Counted from the first letter of the stretch, positions 43,164 through 54,324 are shown. The stretch is DNA of 64,000 bases from Cercophora sp. LCS_1 (GCA_036250225.1 JAPZLL010000043.1:124001-188000), one strand, 5' to 3'. A program made the numbers and translations. The notes: generated by a model from the sequence alone, not told the origin.

Positions 43164-44956
43164 ATGCGTGAGATTGTAAGTTTATGCTTCCCTCAGCGCT
43201 TCCCTCAGACGCGTCCCGAGAGCATTCGGGACCTACCCCACTATTTACCGCGTGGTGCCAGCATCATCAGATGCACTCCAACCCGGTCTGTTGCCGACAT
43301 TCGCTGACGTTTTTTCTGCAATAGGTTCACCTCCAGACCGGCCAGTGCGTAAGTGACAGGATATCGAGGATGAAATAAGTGTGAGGGTTGGTGTTGACTT
43401 GTGCCGGTAGGGTAACCAAATCGGTGCTGCTTTCTGGTACGTTGCAAAAACTGAACCCGACCGCTCTTTGAAGGACTCATGGGCTGACATCCATCAACAG
43501 GCAGACTATCTCTGGCGAGCACGGTCTCGACAGCAATGGCGTGTACGTTAAAACCGTGACGAAAGTCGATCCCGAAAAGCGCTCGTTGCTCACCGCCGAT
43601 ATAGGTACAATGGAACTTCCGAGCTCCAGCTTGAGCGCATGAACGTCTACTTCAACGAGGTACGCCCAGCCCGATCCACCTGATGGGTAGCAAACGCCAA
43701 TGCTAACTTCTGTGTTACTAGGCCTCGGGCAACAAGTATGTCCCTCGCGCTGTCCTCGTCGACTTGGAGCCCGGCACCATGGACGCCGTCCGCGCCGGTC
43801 CTTTCGGCCAGCTCTTCCGCCCCGACAACTTCGTCTTCGGCCAGTCCGGTGCTGGCAACAACTGGGCCAAGGGTCATTACACTGAGGGTGCTGAGCTTGT
43901 TGACCAAGTTCTCGATGTCGTCCGTCGTGAGGCTGAGGGCTGCGACTGCCTCCAGGGCTTCCAGATCACCCACTCTCTCGGTGGTGGTACCGGTGCTGGT
44001 ATGGGTACCCTCCTCATCTCCAAGATCCGCGAGGAGTTCCCCGACCGCATGATGGCGACTTTCTCCGTCGTCCCCTCCCCTAAGGTGTCGGATACCGTTG
44101 TCGAGCCCTACAACGCCACCCTCTCCGTCCACCAGCTTGTTGAGAACTCGGACGCGACCTTCTGCATCGACAACGAGGCTCTCTATGACATCTGCATGAG
44201 GACACTCAAGCTCTCCAACCCCTCGTACGGCGACCTTAACCACCTCGTTTCGGCCGTCATGTCCGGTGTTACTGTCTCGCTCCGTTTCCCCGGCCAGCTC
44301 AACTCGGATCTCCGCAAGCTCGCCGTGAACATGGTGCCCTTCCCCCGTCTGCACTTCTTCATGGTCGGCTTTGCCCCTCTTACTAGCCGCGGCGCCCACT
44401 CTTTCCGTGCCGTCTCGGTTCCCGAGCTCACCCAGCAGATGTTCGACCCCAAGAACATGATGGCTGCCTCCGACTTCCGTAATGGTCGCTACCTTACTTG
44501 CTCCGCCATCTTGTAAGTTTTGCCATGGCTGTGCTGTCTTGCGTCTGCTAACAAATCTCTAGCCGTGGCAAGGTCTCTATGAAGGAGGTCGAGGACCAGA
44601 TGCGCAATGTCCAGAACAAGAACTCTTCGTACTTCGTTGAGTGGATTCCCAACAACGTCCAGACCGCTCTCTGCTCGATCCCTCCCCGCGGCCTCAAGAT
44701 GTCGTCCACCTTCGTCGGCAACTCGACCGCCATCCAGGAGCTCTTCAAGCGTATCGGCGAGCAGTTCACTGCCATGTTCAGGCGCAAGGCTTTCTTGCAT
44801 TGGTACACTGGTGAGGGTATGGACGAGATGGAGTTCACTGAGGCTGAGTCCAACATGAACGATCTCGTTTCGGAGTACCAGCAGTACCAGGATGCTGGTG
44901 TCGACGAGGAAGAGGAGGAGTACGAGGAGGAGGCCCCCATCGAGGGCGAAGAGTAG
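43164..44956 (+). CDS. tub2: Beta-tubulin
   Basis: Seven exons: 43164-43175, 43325-43348, 43411-43436, 43501-43542, 43605-43659, 43722-44512, 44563-44956. They encode the standard 447-residue beta chain of microtubules, starting MREI and ending in an acidic EEEEEYEEEAPIEGEE tail. The GTP-binding GGGTGAGMG loop is intact. The many tiny 5' exons are the usual ascomycete pattern. At residue 198 the codon is GCG (Ala; ENSDATF) instead of the usual Glu, while positions 6 (His), 50 (Tyr), 167 (Phe) and 200 (Phe) are wild type. Glu198 changes, including Ala, are well-known causes of benzimidazole (benomyl/carbendazim) resistance, so this strain or species is predicted to be resistant. Confidence 0.97.
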
Positions 44957-46218
44957 TGGCTTCGTCTAGTTCCCGACGATTACGCGCTACCGATTTGACC
45001 TTGTTGCGTGTTGATATCCGATTATACAAGCTGGTCAGTTAGTGACTTTCTGCTTGGAGTTGGCCCCCTTGCTTAGTGGAGGAGTTCTTGTTATGGTTTC
45101 GTAATTGATCACAGGGCCGGTCAAGTAACTGGATGTACCTGTGAAACATTCAGTTCGGCTTTCATAGTACATGAAGAGATACATGCAAATAAATGCAGTG
45201 TATTTTCAATGTTTGATGCCTTGATGTGTTCATGTGGTGTGGTGTTGCTTATCTATCGTGAAGGTGGCATGATTCTCAGCGGACGCTATTTTGCCACTGA
45301 TAATAGACCACTCACTTTCCTCTGAACAGGTCGTTATTGAGAACGCTCGAATGGGCTCAATGGGGACTCTTTCAGGTTTGCCGAAGTAGCTAGTCTCCGT
45401 GATCCAACATCTCGCCCAGCAAACGTTGGAGTTGTATCTATTTACGTGGTCATTTTCAACGTTGAGATCTAGGTCGAATTTGTCGGAAACAAGACTGGAG
45501 GTATTTATTAGTCGTGTGGCAACGTTACTGATTTCTCTTCTCTTCCTCCATTCGCCCTCGACGGCTTTCGGGCCCAAGTATCTCTAGTTCTGGTTGATGT
45601 TCAGCTCCGGCGAGCGTGGACATACGAGTAAGAACGTGTCTAAGCCCATGCAGCTTGTTGCCAATGATTTGTGACAAAAGCTTGTGTTGCCTGGCGTATG
45701 TGTATATCTTTGGTCACATGAAATGGGAAATACGGTGTACGTAGTTGGTCATTTTACCTCGGTAAGGTGACTCGATATCCATGTGTTCGGTGCAGCATCT
45801 TTGATGGTGACGTATCTTGCCTGAGCCACGGTGATCACTATTCGGTTGTGATACTGTAACGAGGTTCGAACACTTGTTTCTTTCGTGTGGACTACTTGGG
45901 GTGTTCTTGACATTTGTGCAAAGCGTGGTCACCAGCCATCAACTTGAGTGGGAGATTTCGATATCTGTTTATGGCACTTCATGCTTCGCAGACAGACAAG
46001 CGCAAAACTGAACCGGACAAACAAAATGTGTACATACGACCCAGTCAGGCCATCTACGAGCAGGTACCTATTCACAATGTATATCCATTGCATGCCCGAG
46101 CCTCCAACTCGCCCGGCAAACGCAAGAGAATCGCCCCCGAAACACCGGCCCAATCTTTCTGGCTGCAACTTTTGTCTATCGCAACTCGACATTCGTCCCC
46201 GGTCCTGACTGGGGTACT
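44957..46218. other. Convergent 3' intergenic region, about 1.3 kb
   Basis: AT-richer than its surroundings and without convincing frames. It should contain the 3' UTRs of beta-tubulin (+) and NUO51 (-). A sequence beginning ACATACGACC near 46032 was checked as a 5S rRNA start but does not continue as 5S. Confidence 0.5.
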
Positions 46219-47816
46219 TTACATGCCAGGCGAGACAAGCGTGCCCTTTTCCCCTGCGTTGTGCTCCCACCCGCCAGCTAGCGCCTCACCGCCCGTCTCC
46301 TGGGCAAACTTTTGCATGCGGGCCTCCAGCTCGGGCCGGAAGTGGCGAATGAGACCCTGGATGGGCCAGGCAAAGGCCTCTCCGAGAGCTGTATGGTCGT
46401 TAGCGTTGTCCTGTAGCATGATGACAAAGGTAAACTTACCGCAAATGGTGTGTCCCTCAACCTGCTTTGTCAACTCCTGGAGCATGTCAATCTCACGCTC
46501 ACGGCCAAGACCCTTCTCGAAACGGCTCATGATTTGCTCAGTCCACTTGCTGCCCTCGCGGCACGGCGTGCATTGGCCGCAACTTTCGTGGCGGTAGAAG
46601 TGGCTGAGACGGGAAATAGCGCGGACAACATCGGTGCTCTTGTCCATGACAATCACAGCAGCGGTACCGAGACCGGATTGGCTGTCCTTGAGGGCGTCAA
46701 AGTCCATCAGCTGGTCTTCGCAGATGTGCTTGGGCAGGATAGGAGTGGACGAGCCTCCGGGGATGACGGCGAGGAGGTTGTCCCAACCGCCGCGAACACC
46801 ACCGCAGTGCTTGTCAATCAGCTCGCGCAGAGGAATGCTCATCTCCTCCTCGACAGTGCAGGGGTTGTTGACGTGGCCCGAGATACAGAAGAGCTTAGTG
46901 CCCTGGTTGCGCTCGCGACCGAAGCCGGCGAACCAGCTGCCGCCACGACGGCAGATGGTGGGGGCGACGGCGATGGTCTCGACGTTGGCAACGGTCGAAG
47001 GACAGCCAAAGAGACCAACAGCGGCAGGGAATGGAGGCTTAAGACGGGGCTTGCCGGGCTTGCCCTCGAGCGATTCGATCAGCGACGTCTCCTCGCCGCA
47101 GACGTAGGCACCACCACCACGGTGGACGTAGACATCAAAGTCGTAGCCCGAGCCGCAGGCGTTCTTGCCAATGAGACCCTCCCGGTATGCCTCGTTGATA
47201 GCATTCTGCAGAACCGCCGCCTCCTGGATAAACTCGCCACGGATGTAAATGTATGCAGCTGAAGCGTTCATGGCCCGGCCAGCAACCAAGCAGCCCTCGA
47301 CAAGCTTGTGGGGGTCCTTGCGCATAATCTCACGGTCCTTGCAGGTACCGGGCTCGCCCTCGTCGGCGTTGACGACCAGATATCGCGGCTTGTTGTCCTT
47401 GTCCCAGTCCTTGAAATTCATGAACGACTGTCACGGTCAGCCGCGGTCAATTGAGCAGACAAATGCTAACAAACCCATTTGAGGCCGGAGGGGAAGCCAG
47501 CGCCACCACGGCCACGCAGACCAGAGGCCTTGATCTCGCCAATGATCCAGTCATGGCCCTTAAGCAAGATCTCCTTTGTCTTGTGCCAGTCGCCCATCTT
47601 TTTGGCGTGCTTGAGGTCGGGCGGGTAGCGGCCGTAGAGGTTCTGGAAGATACGGTCCTGGTCCCTAAGACCGCCGTAGGTGCGCTTCGGGGCGGCGGCC
47701 TGGTCCTGGACGGTCGCGAAGGAGCGACATTGCTGCTGAGCGGCCGTCGTCGAGGTCGAGGCGGCGACGGCTCGCGAGAGCGACACCTTGGTAGGCGCCG
47801 CGGTTCGAGACAGCAT
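46219..47816 (-). CDS. nuo-51: NADH:ubiquinone oxidoreductase 51-kDa subunit (complex I, NDUFV1)
   Basis: Three exons (47816-47475, 47427-46440, 46388-46219) encode 499 residues. The subunit binds NADH, FMN and iron-sulfur cluster N3 at the tip of the matrix arm. It has an N-terminal mitochondrial presequence (MLSRTAAPTKVSLSRAV), GLRGRGGAGFPSGLKW (FMN/NADH glycine-rich loop), NADEGEPGTCKDREI, GAYVCGEETSLIES, and cluster ligands SCGQCTPCREG with the distal HTIC. The 51-base second intron sits right after HTIC and is in frame without a stop, so retention would insert 17 residues beside the cluster ligand. It diverges from dynactin p27 with 322 bases between start codons. Confidence 0.95.
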
Positions 47817-48138
47817 CGTGGCTGAGGTATCTGCTCAGCAGAGCAGACGTGGTTGTGGATGCCAATTGGCAATTGGCCGGAAGGGAGAGGGTTCTGGTTG
47901 AGGAGGACGGCGACGGACGTTGCGGGACGGACTGAATTGAGCGCCTTCTTGGAAATTGGATTCGGACGGTGCTGATTGGCCGACCGGATGTGGCGTCCGG
48001 GTTTTGTGGCGAGAGCTGGGGCCGCTCCACTGCGCGGTTCAGTCAAGTAGCGCACTGGACAAGCTACCAGGGATGTGGTGGGGAGCGTCACACCCGAGCT
48101 CCCATCGATCGCATCTTCAATGTTAGCTGTTGACAGCG
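47817..48138. promoter_or_regulatory. Bidirectional promoter region nuo-51 / dynactin p27
   Basis: The 322 bases between two divergent ATGs must hold both promoters and leaders. I see no TATA box. Confidence 0.5.
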
Positions 48139-48767
48139 ATGTCGTCTTCCAAACGACATTCCATCTTGCCCCCAATTCAGGCTGGCCCAAAGCCACCTGT
48201 GCACTTCTCCTCGTCTATCACTATTGCCGACTCGGCGGTCCTCACAGGTTCTAATCCTATCACGATTGCCTCAGAGTCCGTCATCCACCCGCGAGCACGT
48301 ATCGAGTCTCTCGGCGGTAGGATCACCATTGGCCGGCGATGCATCGTCCACGAGCGCGCGATCCTCGGCGCCATTGGCACCAAGGGGAAGATTACTGAGA
48401 GTGGAGTTACGTTAGGGGACTACGTCACTGTCGAGGTTGGAGCTTCAATCGAGGCGGGAAACACGGTGATTTCAGACGGCACGACAGTGGGAGTTGGGTG
48501 CAAGATTGCTGCGGGTGCTACTGTTGGGAGAGTATGTGGGACTTCTTGCGTCCAAGACAGGTTGCTGACAACGCACAGTATTGCACCTTGACACCGCATA
48601 CCGTAATCGCAGCCGGTGAGGTCGTCCCAGATTTTACCGTTATTTACTCGAATGGCACGAGGAGAAAAGACCGGAGGGGAGTGGAAGAGTTGAGAAACAA
48701 GGGCCAAGCCCGGCAGATTGAGGTGTTGAGGAGAATGATACCCAGCAACCCTGCGAAATTCCAATAA
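48139..48767 (+). CDS. Dynactin subunit p27 (DCTN6)
   Basis: Two exons (48139-48531, 48579-48767; intron 48532-48578) encode 193 residues. The protein is a left-handed beta-helix of hexapeptide repeats (ITIADSAVLTG, ITIASESVIHPRARI, ITIGRRCIVHERAIL, VTLGDYVTVEVGASI, TVGVGCKIAAGATV) with a short helical C terminus. This matches p27 of the dynactin pointed-end complex (Neurospora ro-12 type), which helps dynein engage nuclei and membranous cargo. The ATG at 48139 is the first in frame. It converges on the gene ending at 48960 with about 190 bases between stops. Confidence 0.9.
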
Positions 48768-48959
48768 GGCTCTGCATTTTGGCGTTTGGGCTTCAAAGTC
48801 GCATATACCCGGGATGACACGGCGTCGAGGGAAAAGGATGGGATACGGCGTTTGGCTCTGAGTAAACTGCCGCAGCACGGTGGAATAGCGTTGCCTTGAT
48901 AAGCATGAATCATATTCATTGTATGGGTAAGGCAAACACTTTTGAGGGGTATAGCCTTG

Positions 48960-50750
48960 CTACAAGTGTCTAGCCTTCATCCACTCAGTCGTCCCTAGGC
49001 CCAAGTTCAACCCGTTCTCGGCCCACCACTTCCTCACCTTGGTTTGGTCGCCCAATGAATCCTCGAGTGCCTCCTCGATATCCATGGTTTTATACTCGAC
49101 GACGCGCTTGCCCTTTCGTCCATTCATCCCCGGCAACTCGCTGTGTGCAAACTTCCGCCACCACTCGAGCACAGGGATATGAGCGTGATATGTCGGTTCA
49201 ATCAGGATCTGATTGTCAAACTGAATTTTGTCGTCTCCTCTCAGCTCCCGCCAAAGGTCCAACACCTTGACTTGGCCCCAGCGGCTCGCCATCTTGCAAA
49301 CGCCATCCTGGTGGTCCACTGGAATCCCACTCTCTTCCCACCAGCGCATCACCGCCGTCTGCCCCCACTGTGCTGCCGCCAGCAGCGACCTCCCAGGTTT
49401 AGGAGCGATGTTTTGGTCTTGAATAAAAGCTTCCCGCCACCATTCCAACACATGTATGTGGCCCTTGGAGCTCGCGCTCTCAAATGCGGCCTCACTATAC
49501 TTAAGAGGGAGGCCGGAGCGACGCCACCACTCAAGGACATGGATGAACCCACGACCTGAGGCACCGTTGAGCGCCTCAGTGTCGTACTGCTTTTCTAGAA
49601 AGGAGGGTGATTTGGCCCACCAGTCGAGGATATCGGTGCGGCCATAATAGGCCGACGCTTTGGTTGGGATCGTCTTGCCGTCGAAGCAGCGGAAGATATG
49701 TGGGAGGTTGGCTTCGATGTAGGCGAGAACGCCCGTGAGGGAGAATTTGAAGATGAGGTGGACGGCCAAGGCCGACAGATCGTGGAAGGCGGGCGGTGCC
49801 TCAGACAGCTTTTTGCAAATGGCCTCGTTGTTAGCCGTAAGAAGGGTCCACTCGAGCTCGTGCATGAAGACTTGCAGTGAGTCGTGGGGGTCTCGAGGCT
49901 CCAAGCGCCAGTTGGCTGGCATGTCGAGAGTGGTAAAGACGCCAAGTGAATTTGCCAGCTCCCAGTCGTTGGTATGCTCTAGGATGATGCTCCAGATCTC
50001 CGGGGGCAACGTTGAACGTGCTCTCCTTCCCGACCCGATGGCTGGAGACCCTTGCTGAATGGCAACCTCTACATTGTGTCCTAGTTTGAGCAGATCTGCC
50101 TGGTTCTTGATGATACCGACAACCTCGTTGAAACTATCCCAATCGACCTTGCGCTTTGGGGTGGCGCTCTCCTCGTACCTCCACAGAATCGGGGGCATGA
50201 CTCTGATCCAACCCCATTTCCGATGCAGTTTACTCATCTGGCGCTTTGTCACCGGGTTCTCCCACATGTGGCTTGTCATGCCCGGAATCAGCAGTATCCT
50301 TTTCGATGCGTCCCACGACCTGAGCACCTCGAGGAGCAGTGTGTCGGAGACGCCGCACATCATCTTGGCGAGACTGTCGGCATCAATGGGGGCGAGCACA
50401 AGCAGGTCTGCCCACTCGACTAGATCGAATGCCTGTTGTTGGCACGCCTCAACGTCGCGGGAACTTGTGCCGTCGACCACGCCCCTCTTCAAACTCCTGT
50501 TTTGGTGGACGATGATCTCCTGGGCCAGCCGGTGGGTCATCTCATCGACGATAGCGCGCGTGGTAATCTGCGATTCTTTGGAAAGCCGCACGGCAATGGC
50601 CTCGGCGAATGCGACATCCCTGGGGCCATTCGCAGCGACAAGGAGCCGCAGTTTCCGAGGTCGTTGCATCTCGCTCAGGGAGGGGCTCGACGAGACTCTG
50701 TTGATGGCTACATGGTTTCCGATGCACGACAAGGGCCCTATATGGGCCAT
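48960..50750 (-). CDS. Flavoprotein (HAL3/PPCDC-like) domain fused to F-box-like and ankyrin-like LEWW repeats
   Basis: Intronless frame of 596 residues from ATG 50750 (GCCATGGC context); the frame extends further upstream but less convincingly. Residues about 33-220 form a HAL3/phosphopantothenoylcysteine decarboxylase-type flavoprotein domain: LRLLVAANG start, WADLLVLAPIDADSLAKM (113-130), LLIPGMTSHMWENP (153-166). The decarboxylase motif PxMNxxMW reads PGMTSHMW, and the catalytic His before the WAD segment is missing, so decarboxylation is unlikely. Residues about 246-275 (LPPEIWSIILEHTND...ELANSLGVF) resemble an F-box. About 360-580 hold ankyrin-like repeats with LEWW/LDWW motifs. HAL3 proteins can act as phosphatase inhibitors; this combination is unfamiliar to me. 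Function not assigned. Confidence 0.7.
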   Translation of the reverse strand: MAHIGPLSCIGNHVAINRVSSSPSLSEMQRPRKLRLLVAANGPRDVAFAEAIAVRLSKESQITTRAIVDEMTHRLAQEIIVHQNRSLKRGVVDGTSSRDVEACQQQAFDLVEWADLLVLAPIDADSLAKMMCGVSDTLLLEVLRSWDASKRILLIPGMTSHMWENPVTKRQMSKLHRKWGWIRVMPPILWRYEESATPKRKVDWDSFNEVVGIIKNQADLLKLGHNVEVAIQQGSPAIGSGRRARSTLPPEIWSIILEHTNDWELANSLGVFTTLDMPANWRLEPRDPHDSLQVFMHELEWTLLTANNEAICKKLSEAPPAFHDLSALAVHLIFKFSLTGVLAYIEANLPHIFRCFDGKTIPTKASAYYGRTDILDWWAKSPSFLEKQYDTEALNGASGRGFIHVLEWWRRSGLPLKYSEAAFESASSKGHIHVLEWWREAFIQDQNIAPKPGRSLLAAAQWGQTAVMRWWEESGIPVDHQDGVCKMASRWGQVKVLDLWRELRGDDKIQFDNQILIEPTYHAHIPVLEWWRKFAHSELPGMNGRKGKRVVEYKTMDIEEALEDSLGDQTKVRKWWAENGLNLGLGTTEWMKARHL

Positions 50751-51967
50751 GGCGGGCGACGGGTGACTTGTAGCTGTGGATGGGGAAAAAAACGGCTGGA
50801 GGAGGTGGTGAGGCGGACTTGGTTCTGGAAATATTCCATGCCACTCTGTGACGGCCATTCGACGTTGGGTTGACCCTATGATCATATCGATAAGCCGATA
50901 ACCAATCATGGCCTTGGTATCGCCCCCTTGCTCTGCACCCTCACGGCAAGTGGGGTACTTCGGGGAAGCTACCCGCCAAAACCCACCACATCCCAGGCAC
51001 GCAGTGGTTGTGCGAACAACGTCAACAGAAGAACGAGCCAAGACGTGGAACATTGTTGTCCTGGCCGTCAACATCCCAAACAGCTTCAGGTGTAGCCATA
51101 CGGTCACATGAGCTATGACACGACCCTGAATGACATCGTCACTCAGGTTTCAAAACCCAATCGGATCCGATAAAATGGCAAAAAAAAAAAATGACAGCTC
51201 CTGCCGGGAGCCGTCCCGGCGCAGAAGCACAAGACATGAAGCCGGGACCAGACCCCAGGGTACCTCGTGCGCAAACTCAGGATGTGGCCGGACCTAGCCT
51301 GGCGGTATCGATGAGGCCTGCGTCCAGGTTGGTCAGCCAATCCGTGCCGGTTGCCTTGATCGGATTGTGGCTTGTTCGCCATGCAGCTTTCTTTGACGCA
51401 TACCGGAAGCCGTCCCGCCCAAGCTCTCTTCAACGGGGTTCGTCTGAAATCAGGGACCTGCATGGGAGTTTCGGCAGCCGGCCATCCCCCGAGGTGATAC
51501 ACCTCAAAAGGACAACGCCAGGGGAAAAGACTGGAAGTTTTTATCTTCCCCGCACCAATGGGGAACCACCCATCGCAACAAAGCCTTTGCCACTGTGAAA
51601 GAGCCAGTGAGTCTCCTTGCTGGCTGATGGCTAGGGCTAGAGTGACACCGGCTTCCGGCCGACCCTCGGCCCAGCGGCCGGAAACACATTTTGAGTTCCA
51701 ACTCAAACACGACAAGATGCGACCACGATGGGCGTGTTTTGCGGCAGAAGCCGCAAAGAACGGTACCGGGAACAATGAAACCCAAGATGCACAAGGCACC
51801 TATAAGAAGATGGGATTCATGTACCGGAACAGCTCTCGTCGCCTCATCATACACGCTTGGAGTCGTTGTCTTCGCCGTTGCGTCCACGGATCAGCCCTCT
51901 GTCATGGTCCAGCAAAGACCAACGAGCATAGCCCTGCGCCAACGCCATCTTCACCACCAAGCCAACC
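50751..51967. other. Divergent intergenic region, about 1.2 kb
   Basis: Lies between two divergent hypothetical genes. Frames here (including one with an ATG at 51191, 135 codons) have no protein-like features. An A tract lies at about 51180. Confidence 0.4.
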
Positions 51968-53743
51968 ATGATTGCGCCTCCAAGCAGGCTTGCGAAGGGA
52001 CTAGCGACAAGCCCATCAAGCCGTGGAGACAGGCTAAGTTCAGGGGAACCCCATCGCGGCGCTTCTTCACACACAATGTCCCGGCTTCGGCTCCTTCTCC
52101 CACAGAAGAGTGAGCCTAAACACAGCCAGCTTGACGATCGCAAGCATGTCGGCCGATCTCGGGGTTGGTTCCGCGTGAGGGGGAAGAACAGCACGTCGAA
52201 CTCTCCCGGAAACACTTCTCCAATCTTCGGGCGACAAGGTTCACTCAACCCGTCGGCTGCGAAGAGGATTTGTTTAAGCCGGATGCCAACCATTGTTGAG
52301 CATGATGAGATCCAAGAAATGACCATTTGGCCCTCCCATCTCGGTCCGCTGGACCGTTACGACGGTGTTGCCGGCGACACCGAAGATTTGGGTGAGGACG
52401 CCCGCACAAGGAAATCCAGTACTTCGAGCCAGAGCAGCAGTTTCAGTGACAGCGCCGACAGCACCGACAGCACATTGACATGTGCCACGTCCCTCAGCGA
52501 TTATGATTCTGCCGAGTGTCTGCCCAGGATTGACAACTCAACCGTTGACGACGATGAAATCACCATCAAAGGTTTCAACCTTGCTCGTGATGAAGCATTC
52601 TTTGACAACAATGCCGACTCTGATAGCAATGCCTCGATTATTACCACCATTTTTTCCACCACTCCCTGCGGCTCGCAAACGCCTTCAGTTTTTGTTGGCA
52701 ACAGCCCCAGCGAGGTCGACTCCGACTCCGACTCTGGTGATGATGTCGGCCCACATCCCGGGGAAAGATGGTTCCCTCCTTCGCCGGGAACAGAAATTTC
52801 GAATCTTCCTGGAAGTTTTACTCAGCGTCAACATCGCCTCCGCGACGCTGAAAGCCTCATTGACGAGTCTGCGCTGAAACAACTCGATGGTATGATGCAA
52901 GCTGAGCGTTTCATCAGGAAGTTCCTCGAACACGCCTTCAACGAGCAACACTCTGAGATAAGGATCACCTGCGGCTTGACTATAGAGCAAGTCTACCAGC
53001 TTGGGTACCTGGAAAGAGACGAGGGGATACGGGAATGCCTCCGGCTGTTTCGAGCTCCATTCATATTTGAGGAAGTCGCTACCGCTCTCTGGGGACGCCT
53101 CGAATATCTCTCCCAGTTCGACAACCTCCCCCTAGAGTTGATGATCAGTCGGGAGACAATCACCGGGATCGAAAGAGACAGGAGATCACAGCGCAACACA
53201 CCGTCGCCAGACCGAAAGAAGAGCAAGACAAAACGGGCGGCTATTCGTCGAGGCCTTCGAGCAGCCCTCAAGAGATCATCACGGTCGCCAACGAGGCGCC
53301 GTGTTTGTGTATACTGCGGCACAGGGGACCACGCCATCTGCAGCATCCCCGGCCTTCACCCCGATGATTATACCCGCTGCCGTACCTCAAGACAAAGACT
53401 TGGTTCCATCTTTAAGCCTACGCCGTCTCCTATCGCCTCGGCGCCCGGATCGCCTAAGTTGCCAGCGAGCGAGCCGTCACCAAAGGGTGCATCGCCAAGT
53501 TTCTTTGAGACGCTACGAGGACGGAGGATGAGCCGACAAGACGACCAAAAGTTTTGGAGGAGAGAGGCAGCTCTGTCAAAGCAGTTGGGAAAGGCAAAGG
53601 AAACGACGAGAAGATCTAATGAAATGAAGAGGTCAAGGGAACTGAGAAGGGAGAGCTGGGCCGGGAAGAGCACGGTCAAGAGCAGTCTTTTTTCCGAGTT
53701 TCTCGGGACTTCAGACTGGGATCGTCATCGAGGGTCCTTCTGA
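51968..53743 (+). CDS. Hypothetical protein with Ser/Asp-rich middle and Cys/His cluster
   Basis: Intronless frame of 591 residues from ATG 51968; a later ATG near 52076 (MSRLRLLLPQ) is an alternative. The N-terminal third is basic and disordered, then Ser/Asp-rich acidic stretches follow. A predicted helical block (about 300-395; LKQLDGMMQAERFIRKFLEHAF ... ECLRLFRAPFIFEEVATALW) is the only globular-looking part. A compact CVYCGTGDHAICSIPGLHPDDYTRC segment could be a small zinc knuckle. The C terminus is Lys/Arg-rich with coiled-coil tendency. I do not recognise the family. Confidence 0.65.
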   Translation: MIAPPSRLAKGLATSPSSRGDRLSSGEPHRGASSHTMSRLRLLLPQKSEPKHSQLDDRKHVGRSRGWFRVRGKNSTSNSPGNTSPIFGRQGSLNPSAAKRICLSRMPTIVEHDEIQEMTIWPSHLGPLDRYDGVAGDTEDLGEDARTRKSSTSSQSSSFSDSADSTDSTLTCATSLSDYDSAECLPRIDNSTVDDDEITIKGFNLARDEAFFDNNADSDSNASIITTIFSTTPCGSQTPSVFVGNSPSEVDSDSDSGDDVGPHPGERWFPPSPGTEISNLPGSFTQRQHRLRDAESLIDESALKQLDGMMQAERFIRKFLEHAFNEQHSEIRITCGLTIEQVYQLGYLERDEGIRECLRLFRAPFIFEEVATALWGRLEYLSQFDNLPLELMISRETITGIERDRRSQRNTPSPDRKKSKTKRAAIRRGLRAALKRSSRSPTRRRVCVYCGTGDHAICSIPGLHPDDYTRCRTSRQRLGSIFKPTPSPIASAPGSPKLPASEPSPKGASPSFFETLRGRRMSRQDDQKFWRREAALSKQLGKAKETTRRSNEMKRSRELRRESWAGKSTVKSSLFSEFLGTSDWDRHRGSF

Positions 53744-53767
53744 AGAGAGAGAGAGAGAGAGAGAGAG
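53744..53767 (+). repeat. AG dinucleotide microsatellite
   Basis: About twelve AG repeats immediately follow the stop codon of the preceding gene, so they lie in its 3' UTR. Confidence 0.9.
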
Positions 53768-54235
53768 CCAACGGTTCAAGGTGGAAAAGCAAGTTTTGGT
53801 TCACGTTTTGGCGTACTGGCTTGGGGTAAAACTGACAACCTGATACCCCTTTTTACGCGTTGCATAGCATGGTAGGTATGGACGGGCGGGCGGGACACAA
53901 CTAGACGTAGGATAGATGGCTGGAAAGGCGGGGCTGGACTGGAAGGCTTTTCTTTGTTCAATGTTTTGATAATACACTAATATTCTTACTTTCTTCCCGT
54001 TCTTCCTTTACATCCTTTCTTTCGAGGCGAGGCTCTTGGGACTGTTGAAGTGGAGTCTGTCATGCAGCTCGAGCAACCCGCATCCACACCCACATCAACA
54101 TCCACCTTCACCACTCCGAAAAAAGTGACCAAAGATCAGCATCCATATCCACAAAACTCCATCATCACCCTCATCGTCCCCCATTCCATTCACAGCATCC
54201 ACCACGGAACGGGGTATCGTCGACAAGCAACAAGC
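53768..54235. other. Intergenic region before tRNA-Trp
   Basis: About 470 bases of 3' UTR and tRNA upstream sequence. No gene seen. Confidence 0.4.
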
Positions 54236-54308
54236 GGCTTGGTGGCGTAATTGGTAGCGCGACAGACTCCAGATCTGTAGGTTATCCGTTCAAGTCGGGT
54301 CCAGGTCA
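54236..54308 (+). tRNA. tRNA-Trp (anticodon CCA)
   Basis: A full 73-nt cloverleaf without intron. Acceptor stem GGCTTGG pairs with CCAGGTC (including G-U pairs), followed by discriminator A. D stem GCGT/GCGC; anticodon stem ACAGA/TCTGT with loop CTCCAGA, so the anticodon is CCA; T stem with loop TTCAAGT. A-box and B-box internal promoters are in the usual places. Confidence 0.93.
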
Positions 54309-54324
54309 TTGTAGTTGCTTGTTC

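Noticed and set aside
46032..46060. Possible 5S rRNA start (ACATACGACC)
   Set aside because: The sequence after the first ten bases does not follow fungal 5S rRNA and no internal promoter boxes are present.
51191..51598. 135-codon plus-strand frame with ATG
   Set aside because: No domain, signal or conserved-looking feature; it lies in a divergent promoter region.
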